64,000 nucleotides of DNA from Mesorhizobium sp. NFR06 (GCF_900115245.1 NZ_FOVT01000021.1:1-64000); one strand, 5' to 3'. Counted from the first letter of the stretch, positions 8,305 through 18,276 are shown. Notes: a model not told the origin generated them from the sequence alone. Translations and numbers: made by a program.

Positions 8305-8404
8305 GAGCGATTCCAGGAAGTGAACACGGTTTTCCGTCCGGAATTGCGTCAAGACAAAGAGAAAGAGCGATTCGCCGTTTCCGTGAAACGGTGAACTGAT
8401 CTAG
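8305..8404. repeat. RIME-like palindromic repeat, copy 1
   Basis: This 100-bp copy runs from GAGCGATTCCAGGAAG through TTTTCCGTCCGGAATTGCG to GGTGAACTGATCTAG. It can form two hairpins side by side, the first closed by ATTCC/GGAAT. It aligns by eye with the copies at 10526 and 57656 and a half copy at 60655. The layout matches the known rhizobial intergenic mosaic elements (RIME), but identity to a named family was not checked. Confidence 0.8.
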
Positions 8405-8562
8405 GCGCGCCCTCCGACGGAAGGCCGAAGCGTGTCAACGGGTGCCCGGCGCAAGGTTCCGCCGCGCGATGACGGTTTTTTGACACCCGTATTCGCTTGC
8501 CCAGTGGAATGACGCCATTAACGGTTGCGACCCAAGCACGGGCTTGCGACATAGAGCCCCAA

Positions 8563-9444
8563 ATGGCACCTGCTCCCTCGATCCCAAAAGCCGCACTCTG
8601 GATGGCGTTGTCAATCGCCTCGTTCCTGGGGATGTCGATTGCCGGCCGGGAGACGACCGCCGAGCTCAACGTCTTCCAGGTGCTGGAGTTGCGCTCGGTG
8701 ATCGGCTTCTTCATCCTGTTGCCGCTGGTGATGATGAATGGCGGTTTCTCGGCAATGCGCACGCAGCGTCCGCTCGCCCATCTCGCCCGCAACGTCATCC
8801 ACTATACCGGCCAGGCCGCCTGGCTCTACGCGCTGACACTTATCCCACTGGCCGTGCTGATCTCGATCGAATTCACGACGCCGATCTGGACCGCGATCCT
8901 GGCGGTCAGCTTTCTCGGCGAAAGACTGTCGCGATCGAAGCTGACGGCGATCGTGCTTGGCCTGATCGGCGTGGTCGTCATCGTGCGCCCCAATACGGGG
9001 TCGATGGATCCCGGTCACCTCGTCGTTCTGGGCGCCGCGGTCTGCTTCGGCATCTCGATGGTGCTGGTGAAGTCGATGACCAAGACCGAGAGCGTGGTGC
9101 GCATCATCTTCTGGATGCTGATCATCCAGTCGGCGCTGGGCCTGATCCCGGCGCTCTATCACTGGCACAACCCCTCGCCCGGGCTCTGGCCGTGGATCTT
9201 CCTGATCGCCTTCACCGGCATGTCGTCGCATTTCTGCCTGGCGCGCGCGCTCGCCTATGCCGATGCCACGATCATCTCGCCGATGGATTTCCTGCGCGTG
9301 CCGCTGTCGGCGCTTGTCGGCTGGCTTCTCTACCACGAGCAGATCGACGTCTTCACCGCCGGCGGCGCGGCCCTGATCCTCGCCGGCAACCTGCTCAACT
9401 TGCAGCGCAAGACGCCGCGGGCTGCAGAGGTCACCGCGTCATAG
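8563..9444 (+). CDS. DMT-family (EamA) transporter
   Basis: About 293 residues with ten predicted membrane helices in two five-helix EamA halves, for example WMALSIASFLGMSI, VIGFFILLPLVMM, LVVLGAAVCFGISMVLV and MDFLRVPLSALVGWLLY. The motif near each half's end, such as FLGERLSRSKLTAIVLGLIGV, is typical of the family, which exports metabolites or drugs by proton exchange. The substrate is unknown. The frame is open from 8497, but the region before MAPAPSIPKAAL lacks a membrane or signal character, so 8563 is preferred with modest certainty. Confidence 0.87.
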   Translation: MAPAPSIPKAALWMALSIASFLGMSIAGRETTAELNVFQVLELRSVIGFFILLPLVMMNGGFSAMRTQRPLAHLARNVIHYTGQAAWLYALTLIPLAVLISIEFTTPIWTAILAVSFLGERLSRSKLTAIVLGLIGVVVIVRPNTGSMDPGHLVVLGAAVCFGISMVLVKSMTKTESVVRIIFWMLIIQSALGLIPALYHWHNPSPGLWPWIFLIAFTGMSSHFCLARALAYADATIISPMDFLRVPLSALVGWLLYHEQIDVFTAGGAALILAGNLLNLQRKTPRAAEVTAS

Positions 9445-9454
9445 CGCGGCCTTG

Positions 9455-10465
9455 CTACACAGGCCTTGCCTCGATGACGCTGATGCGCGGCCCGGCCTCG
9501 ACGATGCCAATCACCTCGAAATTCGCCTGCGCCATGACAGCCCTGAACTCTTCTTCCGTTCGCTCCTGCCCGTCAGGCGCAACCAGCATATTGAGGTCGG
9601 CGAATTTCGCATCGGCGCCCTGGTTCGGCGGCGCCAGCACGGCCTCGAACACCAGAAGCCTGCCGCCTGCGCGGATTGCCCGCCGGCAATTCCTCAAGAT
9701 TGCCAGGCAATTCTCATCGTCCCAGTCGTGCAGGATCCATTTTAGAAGAATGGCGTCGGCGCCTTCCGGGAGCCCAGCGAAGAAATCGCCGCCGACGGCA
9801 TCGCAACGGTCGGCGACACCGGCCGCCTCCAGCACCGCAGCCGCGCCTGCCACGACGTGCGGCTGATCGAAAAGAATGCCACGGGCGCCAGGATAGGCGG
9901 CGAGAATCTGGGCCAGCAGCGAGCCGCTGCCGCCACCGACATCCATGATCGTCTGGAACGGCGAAAAGTCGCAGCTCACCAGCAACGCCGCCGCCACATT
10001 CCTCGAATTCGCTGCCATCGCGCGATCGAAGATCAGGGACTCCTCTGGATTTTCGGCCCTGTATTCCCACACGCCTTTCCCATGCGCATGGCGGAACGCG
10101 TTGCTGCCGGTCTGGATGCTGTAGAGCAGTTCGCTCCACGCCTGCCGGTAATAGGGCCGCCCGGCAAAGGCCGCCCAGGGCGCGGCCGAATGCTCCGCAT
10201 CGAAACGCAAGCCGCCACCAAGCGAAGTCAGCGAAAAATGCCCATCCTCTTCCTCGTGGAATATACCGACGGCAGCCAGCGCGCGCAGGAGACGATAGAG
10301 CGCGCGCGGATGCGTGTCGGTCAGGCGGGCGAGGTCGGCGGCCGAGCGCTTACCATCCTTGATGTGGTCGGCGATACGAAGCGTCGCCGCGACTGAGATC
10401 GCCTGCGAGACGCGATACTCATTGACCATCCGGATCAGTTCGACAGCGGCAGTTCGCGAATCCAT
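9455..10465 (-). CDS. Class I SAM-dependent O-methyltransferase
   Basis: A 336-residue protein with two parts. An N-terminal winged-helix dimerisation domain (VSQAISVAATLRIADHI ... RALYRLLRAL) is followed by a Rossmann methyltransferase domain with the SAM motif IMDVGGGSGSLLAQIL and the later LKWILHDWDDENCLAIL, where His and Asp act in plant-type O-methyltransferases. The family includes hydroxyneurosporene and small-aromatic O-methyltransferases. The physiological acceptor is unknown and no biosynthetic neighbours help. A palindromic repeat separates it from dnaE, which reads in the same direction. Confidence 0.9.
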   Translation of the reverse strand: MDSRTAAVELIRMVNEYRVSQAISVAATLRIADHIKDGKRSAADLARLTDTHPRALYRLLRALAAVGIFHEEEDGHFSLTSLGGGLRFDAEHSAAPWAAFAGRPYYRQAWSELLYSIQTGSNAFRHAHGKGVWEYRAENPEESLIFDRAMAANSRNVAAALLVSCDFSPFQTIMDVGGGSGSLLAQILAAYPGARGILFDQPHVVAGAAAVLEAAGVADRCDAVGGDFFAGLPEGADAILLKWILHDWDDENCLAILRNCRRAIRAGGRLLVFEAVLAPPNQGADAKFADLNMLVAPDGQERTEEEFRAVMAQANFEVIGIVEAGPRISVIEARPV

Positions 10466-10525
10466 GGCATTCCCCCTTCGCCGGCGCGGGCGCGCCGCGC
10501 GAAGATGTTCAGCCGCGACGCTGCT

Positions 10526-10627
10526 TAGAGCAATTCCAGGAAAAGTCTGAGCTGTTTTCCGCTTGGAATTGCGTCAAAACAAAAAGATAGAGCGGTTCGC
10601 CATTTCCGTGAGCGGTGAAACACTCTA
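10526..10627. repeat. RIME-like palindromic repeat, copy 2, overlapping the dnaE stop codon
   Basis: The 102-bp copy is bounded by TAGAG (10526-10530) and its inverse CTCTA (10623-10627). Inside are AATTCCAGGAAAA/TTTTCCGCTTGGAATT and a second hairpin beginning GAGCGGTTCGCC. The last three bases, CTA on the plus strand, are the TAG stop codon of dnaE. Confidence 0.87.
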
Positions 10628-13600
10628 GACAAGCTCCACTTCCACCACACCCGGCACCGCGCGCATTGCCGACGCCACTTGCGGCGAGATGCGGTAGCGG
10701 TTGGGCAATTCGATCTCGACCTCGCCCTGTCCTGCTTCCTTGATGAGCACGAAGCTTACCTGCCCTTCGCCCTTCACGGCAAGCTGGCCGGCAAGCGTGT
10801 TGATCGGCGCGGCATCGCGCACGAAAATGCGCAGCGCCTTCTGGATGCGGCTGGCCTCGTCCTCAAGCGACTGCACAGTCTGGATGCGCAGATTGATGCC
10901 TTCCGGCCGGTCTTCGGCCGAAACGGTGATCACCACCGATCGTCCAGGCTCCAGCATGTCGCGGTACTGCGCCAGCCCTTCCGAGAACAGCACCGCCTCG
11001 TACTGGCCCGTCGTGTCGGAAAACTGCACAACGCCCATCTTGTTGCCGGTGCGGGTCTTGCGCTCCTGCTTGGTGGTGACGGTGCCGGCAAGCCGGCCGG
11101 CGGCGGCACCCCGCTTCACCGCGGCTGAGAATTCCGCCCAGTTTTGCACTCGCATCTTCTGCAGCGCCGCCTTGTATTCGTCGAGCGGATGCGCCGAGAG
11201 GTAGAAGCCGACCACCTGGAATTCGCGGTGCAGCCTGTCCGCCGCAAGCCACGGATCAGTCGCCGGCAGGTTGAGCGCCTGCGACTGGCTCCCAAGCGAA
11301 GCGCCGAAAATATCGGCCTGGCCGGAGATTGCGTTCTGCTGCGCCAGCGAGGCCAGCCCCATCATCCGCTCGACGCCGGCCATCATCTGGGCGCGGTCAT
11401 GCCCGAAGCAGTCCAACGCACCCGCCATGATCAGGCTTTCGAAGACGCGCTTGCCGACGATCTTCGGATCGACCCTTTCGCAGAAATCGGCAAGGTTTTT
11501 GAACGGCTTCTCGCCGCGTTTCTCGACGATGTGCTCGACCGCCGCGTCGCCGACGCCCTTGAGCGCCGCCAGCGAATAGAAGATCTTGTTTTCGCCGACC
11601 TCGAAGGGACGGAAGCTCGACATCACCGACGGCGCCACCACCTCGATGCCGAGGCGCATCGCGTCCTGGCGGAAATCGGCGAGTTTGTCGGTATTGCTCA
11701 TGTCGAGCGTCATCGACGCCGCCAGGAACTCGACCGGGTAGTGCGCCTTCAGATAGGCGGTCTGGTAGGAAACGACCGCGTAGGCCGCCGCGTGCGACTT
11801 GTTGAAGCCGTAGTCGGCGAACTTGGCCAGAAGGTCGAAGATGAAATCGGCCTGCGGCTTGCTGACGCCGCGCTCGACCGCGCCGGAAACGAAGCGCTCG
11901 CGCTGCTTGTCCATCTCGGCGCGGATTTTCTTGCCCATGGCGCGCCGCAACAGGTCGGCTTCGCCGAGCGAATAGCCGGAAAGCTCCTGCGCGATCTGCA
12001 TCACCTGTTCCTGGTAGACGATGACGCCTTGGGTCTCTTTCACCAGGTGGTCGATCTTGGGATGGATCGAGGCCATCTCCTCTTCGCCGTGTTTTCTGGC
12101 GTTGTAGGTCGGGATGTTCTCCATCGGGCCGGGCCGGTAGAGCGCCACCAGCGCGATGATGTCCTCGATGCAGTCGGGCCGCATGCCGATCAGCGCCTTG
12201 CGCATGCCGGCGCTTTCAACCTGGAACACGCCGACCACCTCGCCGCGCGACAGCATGGCGTAAGTGTCCGGATCGTCGAGCGGGATCGTTGCCAGGTCGA
12301 TGTCGACGCCGCGCCGGCGGATCAGCTTCACCGCCGTTTCCAGCACCGTCAGCGTCTTCAGGCCGAGGAAGTCGAACTTTACCAGCCCCGCCTGCTCGAC
12401 ATATTTCATGTTGAACTGGGTGACCGGCATGTCGGAGCGCGGATCGCGGTACATCGGCACCAGCTCGGATAGCGGCCGGTCGCCGATGACGATGCCGGCG
12501 GCATGCGTCGAGGCATGGCGGTAGAGGCCTTCGAGCTTCTGCGCCGTGTCGAGCAGCGTCTGCACGATCGGCTCCTTCTCCGCCTCCTCGGCGAAGCGCG
12601 GCTCGTTGGCGATGGCGTCGGCCAGCTTGACCGGATTGGCCGGGTTCTGCGGCACCATCTTGGAGAGCTTGTCGACCTGGCCGTAAGGCATCTGCAGCAC
12701 GCGGCCGACGTCGCGCAGCACCGCTCGTGCCTGCAGCGTACCGAAGGTGATGATCTGCCCGACCTGATCGCGCCCGTATTTCTGCTGGACGTAGCGGATG
12801 ACCTCCTCGCGACGGTCCTGGCAGAAGTCGATGTCGAAGTCCGGCATCGAGACGCGGTCGGGGTTGAGGAAGCGCTCGAACAGCAGCGAGAAACGCAGCG
12901 GGTCGATGTCGGTGATGGTGGTGGAATAGGCGACCAGAGAGCCGGCGCCCGAACCGCGCCCCGGCCCGACCGGAATGCCTTGCGCCTTCGCCCATTTGAT
13001 GAAGTCGGCGACGATCAGGAAGTAGCCCGGGAACTTCATCTTCTCGATGATGCCGAGCTCGAATTCGAGCCGTTCGCGATATTGCTCGACCGTGTAGCCT
13101 GGCGTCGGCCCGTGCGCGGCAAGCCGCGCCTCCAATCCCTCTCGCGCCTGCCGCGCAAGCTCGGCGGCCTCGGCCTTCTCGGCCGCATCCTTGTCGGCCG
13201 CGTCGGCGCCGGTGAAGCGCGGCAGGATCGGGCTGCGGTTCTTGGGGTAGTAGGAGCAGCGCATCGCGATCTCGACCGTGTTGTCGATCGCTTCCGGCAG
13301 GTCTGAGAAGAGCCTTGCCATTTCGGCCTGGCCGCGCAGGAAATTGTCAGGCGACAGCCGCCGGCGATTGTCGGCCGCCACGACCGAGCCTTCGGCGATC
13401 GCAATCAGCGCGTCATGCGCTTCGTAGTCGTCGCGCTTGGAGAAGAAAGCCTCGTTGGTGGCGACGAGCGGCAGTTGGTGCGTATAGGCCAGGTCGACCG
13501 TCGATTTTTCGACCATGCGGTCATAGCCGGCAACGCGTTCCAATTCGACGTAGAGTCGATCGCCGAACAGGCCTTTGAGGAACAGCAGCCGCTGTTCGGC

Positions 13601-14149
13601 CAGGTCGCGGCGATCGGCCTTCAGCGCGGCGCCGATCGGACCGCGCGGGCCACCAGTCAGACAGATCAGCCCGTTGCTTTGTCCCTCCAGCGTGGCGCTG
13701 GTCAGATGCACCGGCTCGCCGGACGGCGTCTCCAGATAGACCTTGCTGATCAGCCGCACGAGGTTGCTGTAGCCGTCCTCGCTGGCGGCGATAAGCACGA
13801 TCGGCGACATCTCCGGCCCATGGCGGCGGCGGTCGCGCTGGCCATCGCTCGCCTCACCGGAAAAGGTGAGATCGACCTGACAGCCGATGATCGGCTGGAT
13901 GCCGTCCTTGACGGCCTTCTGGGCGAATTCGAGCGCGCCGAACAGGTTGTTGGTGTCGGTCACCGCGATCGCCGGGGCCTCGTCCTTGACCGCGTGGCCG
14001 ACGATCGCGCCAAGCTGCAGCGCGCCCTCCAGCAGCGAATAGGCCGAGTGCACGCGCAGATGTATGAAGGCGCGCGCCGGCGCTTCGGGCCGGCTAGCCC
14101 TCACCGCAGCTTCGCGCTGCAACGGGTCGCGTGGGAGTTCATCCGCCAT
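10625..14149 (-). CDS. dnaE: DNA polymerase III subunit alpha (DnaE1)
   Basis: At 1174 residues this is the full length of replicative DnaE1. The N-terminal PHP domain begins FIHLRVHSAYSLLEGAL. The catalytic aspartates lie in PDFDIDFCQDRR, and the palm also has PVGPGRGSGAGSLVAY. The helix-hairpin-helix and OB-fold region toward the end carries GTVTTKQERKTRTGNKMGVVQ. The protein is the polymerase of the chromosomal replisome. The last codons GAG CTT GTC TAG run into a palindromic repeat that supplies the stop. The ATG at 14149 has only a moderate ribosome site (AAGAG). Confidence 0.97.
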   Translation of the reverse strand: MADELPRDPLQREAAVRASRPEAPARAFIHLRVHSAYSLLEGALQLGAIVGHAVKDEAPAIAVTDTNNLFGALEFAQKAVKDGIQPIIGCQVDLTFSGEASDGQRDRRRHGPEMSPIVLIAASEDGYSNLVRLISKVYLETPSGEPVHLTSATLEGQSNGLICLTGGPRGPIGAALKADRRDLAEQRLLFLKGLFGDRLYVELERVAGYDRMVEKSTVDLAYTHQLPLVATNEAFFSKRDDYEAHDALIAIAEGSVVAADNRRRLSPDNFLRGQAEMARLFSDLPEAIDNTVEIAMRCSYYPKNRSPILPRFTGADAADKDAAEKAEAAELARQAREGLEARLAAHGPTPGYTVEQYRERLEFELGIIEKMKFPGYFLIVADFIKWAKAQGIPVGPGRGSGAGSLVAYSTTITDIDPLRFSLLFERFLNPDRVSMPDFDIDFCQDRREEVIRYVQQKYGRDQVGQIITFGTLQARAVLRDVGRVLQMPYGQVDKLSKMVPQNPANPVKLADAIANEPRFAEEAEKEPIVQTLLDTAQKLEGLYRHASTHAAGIVIGDRPLSELVPMYRDPRSDMPVTQFNMKYVEQAGLVKFDFLGLKTLTVLETAVKLIRRRGVDIDLATIPLDDPDTYAMLSRGEVVGVFQVESAGMRKALIGMRPDCIEDIIALVALYRPGPMENIPTYNARKHGEEEMASIHPKIDHLVKETQGVIVYQEQVMQIAQELSGYSLGEADLLRRAMGKKIRAEMDKQRERFVSGAVERGVSKPQADFIFDLLAKFADYGFNKSHAAAYAVVSYQTAYLKAHYPVEFLAASMTLDMSNTDKLADFRQDAMRLGIEVVAPSVMSSFRPFEVGENKIFYSLAALKGVGDAAVEHIVEKRGEKPFKNLADFCERVDPKIVGKRVFESLIMAGALDCFGHDRAQMMAGVERMMGLASLAQQNAISGQADIFGASLGSQSQALNLPATDPWLAADRLHREFQVVGFYLSAHPLDEYKAALQKMRVQNWAEFSAAVKRGAAAGRLAGTVTTKQERKTRTGNKMGVVQFSDTTGQYEAVLFSEGLAQYRDMLEPGRSVVITVSAEDRPEGINLRIQTVQSLEDEASRIQKALRIFVRDAAPINTLAGQLAVKGEGQVSFVLIKEAGQGEVEIELPNRYRISPQVASAMRAVPGVVEVELV

Positions 14150-14248
14150 GGGGCTCTTGTCGCTCGAAAGGACTCAACATCGGTGCAGATGTATTGTCCG
14201 CAAGAGCGTCATGCGAGTCCAGCGACGACCTGTGCACAGCTAAGCCCG

Positions 14249-16261
14249 TCAGGCGAATTCCATGATCACCGCATCGACCGCCAGGCTGTCGCCCGGCTTT
14301 GCGTTGAGCTTGGCGATCGTGAGGTCGCGTTCGGCGCGCAGCACGTTTTCCATCTTCATCGCCTCGACCACGGCCAGCGTCTCGCCGGCCTTGACCTCCT
14401 GCCCTTCCGCGACGGCGATCGAGACGACGAGGCCAGGCATCGGGCAGAGCAGCATTTTCGAGGTGTCCGGCGGCAGCTTTTCCGGCATCAGCCGTTCGAG
14501 CTCGGCCGTGCGCGGCAGCATCGCACGCGCGGTCACGGACATGCCTTTCCAGGCGATGCGCAAACCGTTCAGCATCGGGCGGATCTGCGCCGCAATCGTG
14601 TTGGCGCCAACCGTGCCCTGCCAGATCGCGTCGCCCGGCCGCCAGTCGGAGACAACCGTCAGCGGCCTGCCGCCATCGATCGACAGATCGACCTCCATCG
14701 GGATCGAAACCATGCCGTCAACGATCCCGACCGAAAGATAATCCGTGCCGATCTTCACCACCCAGTCCTGCTTGAGATGGCCGGAATGCGGCGCCAGCCT
14801 GCCGCTGAGGCGGTCGAGCCGGTCGCGGCGCAGCAACTCGGTCGCCGTTGCGACCGCGGCAAACACCGCCCTCTCCTCGCCGTCCGGCTCGACGGGCGCG
14901 AAGCCGTCCGGATATTCCTCGGCGATAAAGCCGGTCGACAGCCGCCCCTCGCGCCAGCGCGGATGCTGCATCAGCGCCGCCAGGAACGGAATGTTGTGCT
15001 CGATGCCGTCGACGACGAAGCTGTCGAGCGCCTTCGACATCGCATCGATCGCCTGGAGCCTTGTCGGCGCCCAGGTGCAGAGCTTCGCCACCATCGGATC
15101 GTAGAACATCGAGATTTCGGACCCTTCGGTTACGCCGGTATCGTTGCGGATCACGATGTCGCCGAATGCCCCCTCCGCCGGCGGCCGGTAGCGCGTCAGC
15201 CGGCCGATCGAAGGCAGGAAATTGCGGTAGGGGTCCTCCGCATAGAGGCGGCTCTCGACAGCCCAGCCATTCAGCTTCACGTCGCTCTGCCTGATGCCGA
15301 GCTTTTCGCCCGCCGCGACACGGATCATCTGCTCGACCAGATCGATGCCGGTGACGAGCTCGGTCACCGGATGCTCGACCTGCAATCTTGTATTCATTTC
15401 AAGGAAATAGAAGTTCTTGTCCTTGTCGACGATGAACTCGACGGTGCCGGCGCTCTGGTAGTCGACGGCCTTCGCCAGCGCCACCGCCTGTTCGCCCATC
15501 GCCTTTCTGGTCTTGGCGTCGAGGAATGGCGACGGCGCCTCCTCGACCACTTTCTGGTTGCGGCGCTGGATCGAGCATTCGCGTTCGCCGAGATAAAGTG
15601 CTGAGCCATGTGCGTCGGCCAGCACCTGGATCTCGATGTGGCGCGGATCGACGACGAATTTCTCGATGAAGACGCGGTCGTCGCCGAACGAGCTTTTCGC
15701 TTCCGAACGCGCCCGCTGAAAACCGTCGCGCACCTCCGATTTGCTCCAGGCGATGCGCATCCCCTTGCCGCCGCCGCCGGCCGAAGCCTTGATCATCACC
15801 GGATAGCCGATCTCGCCGGCGATCTTTTCAGCATGGTCGGCGTCCTCGATGACGCCCAGCCAGCCAGGCACGGTCGAGACCTTGGCCGCGCTGGCGAACT
15901 TCTTCGATTCGATCTTGTCGCCCATCGCTTTGATGGCCTTGGGCTTCGGACCGATAAAGACGATGCCTTCCTTTTCCAGCGCCTCGCAGAAGGAGGCGCG
16001 CTCGGACAGGAAGCCGTAGCCGGGATGCACGGCCTCGGCGCCGGTCTCCTTGCAGGCAGCGATGATCTTGTCGGCGACCAGGTAGCTCTGCGCGGCCGGC
16101 GAAGGCCCGATATGCACTGCTTCGTCAGCCATTTCGACATGCATCGCATCGCGATCGGCATCGGAATAGACCGCGACGGTGGCAATCCCCATCTTGCGCG
16201 CCGTCTTGATCACGCGGCAGGCGATCTCGCCGCGATTGGCGATCAGGATCTTTTTGAACAT
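14249..16261 (-). CDS. pccA: Propionyl-CoA carboxylase alpha (biotin-carrying) subunit
   Basis: At 670 residues this has the length of PccA. Order: biotin carboxylase (about 1-450, with KASAGGGGKGMR and EMNTRLQVEHPVTE), a linker/BT domain, and a biotinyl domain with EAMKMEN (biotinyl K636). It carboxylates biotin with bicarbonate and ATP for the beta subunit, leading propionyl-CoA to methylmalonyl-CoA. The frame is open 20 codons upstream, but MFKKILIANRGEIACRV is the conserved start, with GGAGG 12 bases before it. No beta-subunit gene lies next to it, so pccB must be elsewhere. Methylcrotonyl- or geranyl-CoA carboxylase is less likely on length and the central linker sequence. Confidence 0.9.
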   Translation of the reverse strand: MFKKILIANRGEIACRVIKTARKMGIATVAVYSDADRDAMHVEMADEAVHIGPSPAAQSYLVADKIIAACKETGAEAVHPGYGFLSERASFCEALEKEGIVFIGPKPKAIKAMGDKIESKKFASAAKVSTVPGWLGVIEDADHAEKIAGEIGYPVMIKASAGGGGKGMRIAWSKSEVRDGFQRARSEAKSSFGDDRVFIEKFVVDPRHIEIQVLADAHGSALYLGERECSIQRRNQKVVEEAPSPFLDAKTRKAMGEQAVALAKAVDYQSAGTVEFIVDKDKNFYFLEMNTRLQVEHPVTELVTGIDLVEQMIRVAAGEKLGIRQSDVKLNGWAVESRLYAEDPYRNFLPSIGRLTRYRPPAEGAFGDIVIRNDTGVTEGSEISMFYDPMVAKLCTWAPTRLQAIDAMSKALDSFVVDGIEHNIPFLAALMQHPRWREGRLSTGFIAEEYPDGFAPVEPDGEERAVFAAVATATELLRRDRLDRLSGRLAPHSGHLKQDWVVKIGTDYLSVGIVDGMVSIPMEVDLSIDGGRPLTVVSDWRPGDAIWQGTVGANTIAAQIRPMLNGLRIAWKGMSVTARAMLPRTAELERLMPEKLPPDTSKMLLCPMPGLVVSIAVAEGQEVKAGETLAVVEAMKMENVLRAERDLTIAKLNAKPGDSLAVDAVIMEFA

Positions 16262-16514
16262 TCGGATGTCGTTCCTCCGGCGAAGCGGTCCAGTTCTATG
16301 GATAATTCCAGCGCGCCTCAAGTGTCGGCAGGCTGGCTCGCGCGGCCGGTGACGATTGCTGGAACCGCGCCGAAAAACGTCGCAAGAGACGTTGGCCGCC
16401 AGTGTGGAACTCGCTAAGGTTACCCCATAATGCCGAACGGATGGCAGGCTGGCACTCGCTGCGGGCAGCTTGCCGTCAGCTAAAACTTACACATCGCTTG
16501 GGAGGAAGTGCCTC

Positions 16515-17642
16515 ATGAAAACGCGTGCCGCCGTTGCTGTTGCCGCCGGAAAGCCGCTCGAGATCATGGAAGTCGACCTCGAGGGGCCGCGCGAGGGCGA
16601 GGTGCTGGTCGAGGTCAAGGCCACCGGCATCTGCCACACCGACGAGTTCACGCTGTCGGGCGCCGATCCGGAAGGTCTGTTCCCGGCGATCCTCGGCCAT
16701 GAGGGCGCCGGCATCGTCGTCGATGTCGGCAAGGGCGTCACCTCGGTCAGGAAGGGCGACCATGTCATCCCGCTCTACACGCCTGAGTGCCGGCAGTGCC
16801 CGTCGTGTCTGTCGCGCAAGACCAACCTCTGCACCGCCATCCGCGCCACGCAGGGGCAAGGCCTGATGCCGGACGGCACCTCGCGCTTCTCGGTCGGCGG
16901 CGAGAAGCTGTTCCACTATATGGGCTGCTCGACCTTCTCCAACTTCACCGTGCTGCCGGAGATCGCGGTGGCCAAGGTCAATCCCGACGCCCCCTTCGAC
17001 AAGATCTGCTACATCGGCTGCGGCGTGACCACCGGCATCGGCGCGGTCATCAACACGGCCAAGGTCGAGCAGGGTGCGACCGCCGTGGTCTTCGGCCTCG
17101 GTGGCATTGGCCTCAACGTCATCCAGGGCCTTCGCCTTGCCGGCGCCGACATGATCATCGGCGTCGATTTGAACAACGACAAGAAGACATGGGGCGAGAA
17201 ATTCGGCATGACGCATTTCGTCAATCCGAAGGAGATCGACGGCGACATCGTGCCCTACCTGGTCAACATGACCAAGCGCGGCGCCGACCAGATCGGCGGC
17301 GCCGACTACACTTTCGACTGCACCGGCAACACCAAGGTGATGCGTCAGGCGCTGGAAGCTTCGCATCGCGGCTGGGGCAAGTCTGTTATCATCGGTGTCG
17401 CCGGCGCCGGCCAGGAGATTTCGACCAGGCCGTTCCAGCTGGTCACCGGCCGCACCTGGATGGGCACCGCCTTCGGCGGCGCGCGCGGCCGCACCGACGT
17501 GCCGAGGATCGTCGACTGGTACATGGACAAAAAGATCCAGATCGACCCGATGATCACCCATACGCTGAAGCTGGAAGACATCAACAAGGGCTTCGACCTC
17601 ATGCATGAGGGCAAGTCGATCAGGAGTGTGGTGGTTTATTGA
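16515..17642 (+). CDS. adhC: S-(hydroxymethyl)glutathione dehydrogenase / class III alcohol dehydrogenase
   Basis: A 375-residue zinc alcohol dehydrogenase. Catalytic zinc ligands are seen in GICHTDEF, GHEGAG and later GCGVTTG. The structural zinc cysteines are in CRQCPSCLSRKTNLC. The NAD site is VFGLGGIGLNVIQG. Class III enzymes oxidise the formaldehyde-glutathione adduct and also reduce S-nitrosoglutathione. Start 16515 is set by GGGAGGAAG just upstream and the conserved beginning MKTRAAVAVAAGKPLEIMEV. The gene is followed 64 bp later by gfa, completing a glutathione-dependent formaldehyde-detoxification pair. It is divergent from pccA. Confidence 0.95.
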   Translation: MKTRAAVAVAAGKPLEIMEVDLEGPREGEVLVEVKATGICHTDEFTLSGADPEGLFPAILGHEGAGIVVDVGKGVTSVRKGDHVIPLYTPECRQCPSCLSRKTNLCTAIRATQGQGLMPDGTSRFSVGGEKLFHYMGCSTFSNFTVLPEIAVAKVNPDAPFDKICYIGCGVTTGIGAVINTAKVEQGATAVVFGLGGIGLNVIQGLRLAGADMIIGVDLNNDKKTWGEKFGMTHFVNPKEIDGDIVPYLVNMTKRGADQIGGADYTFDCTGNTKVMRQALEASHRGWGKSVIIGVAGAGQEISTRPFQLVTGRTWMGTAFGGARGRTDVPRIVDWYMDKKIQIDPMITHTLKLEDINKGFDLMHEGKSIRSVVVY

Positions 17643-17706
17643 GGAAGGCCACACGTCGCCGGCCAACCGGCCAGCGACCGCTGTGGCGAAACATGGGAGG
17701 AATGGA

Positions 17707-18276
17707 ATGGCGGAAAAACTGCATCCGAAGATCGACAATGGCTTGCCGAAGGAGAGCGCGAGCTTTTCCGGCGGGACACTGGTCTGCCTTTGCGCCAGCA
17801 AGCCGGTGAAGGTAAAGGTCAAGGGCCAGATCGCCCATAACCACGCCTGCGGCTGCACCAAATGCTGGAAGCCTGACGGCGCGATTTTCTCGGTCGTGGC
17901 CGTCGCCGGCACAGGCGACGTCACCGTCACCGAAAATGGCGACAAGCTGAAGGTGGTCGATCCCTCGGCCCTCATCCAGCGCCACGCCTGCACCGGCTGC
18001 GGCGTCCATATGTATGGCCCGGTCGAGCGCGATCATCCGTTCAAGGGCCTGTCCTTTATTCATCCCGAGCGCTTCGAGGAGGACGGCTGGTCGCCGCCGG
18101 GCTTCACTGCCTTCGTCTCCTCGATCATCGAATCCGGTGTCGACCCGAAGCGCATGGACGGCATCCGCGCGCAGCTGAAGTCGATCGGCCTCGAACCCTA
18201 TGACTGCCTCAACCCCGGCCTGATGGACTATATCGCCACCTGGACCGCCAAGAGGTCCGGCGCGCTACCGGCCTGA
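17707..18276 (+). CDS. gfa: Glutathione-dependent formaldehyde-activating enzyme (GFA)
   Basis: A 189-residue protein with the GFA zinc cysteines: CLCAS, then CGCTKC, then CTGCGVHMYGPVERDHPF. Gfa promotes formation of S-(hydroxymethyl)glutathione from formaldehyde and glutathione, the substrate of the dehydrogenase encoded just upstream. Start 17707 is supported by GGGAGGAAT at 17695-17703. An 11-bp-stem terminator follows 18 bp after the stop, ending the two-gene operon. Confidence 0.94.
   Translation: MAEKLHPKIDNGLPKESASFSGGTLVCLCASKPVKVKVKGQIAHNHACGCTKCWKPDGAIFSVVAVAGTGDVTVTENGDKLKVVDPSALIQRHACTGCGVHMYGPVERDHPFKGLSFIHPERFEEDGWSPPGFTAFVSSIIESGVDPKRMDGIRAQLKSIGLEPYDCLNPGLMDYIATWTAKRSGALPA

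Noticed and set aside
16376..16393. AACGTC/GACGTT inverted repeat between pccA and adhC as an operator
   Set aside because: Only six-base arms with no repeat elsewhere in the window; may be chance.
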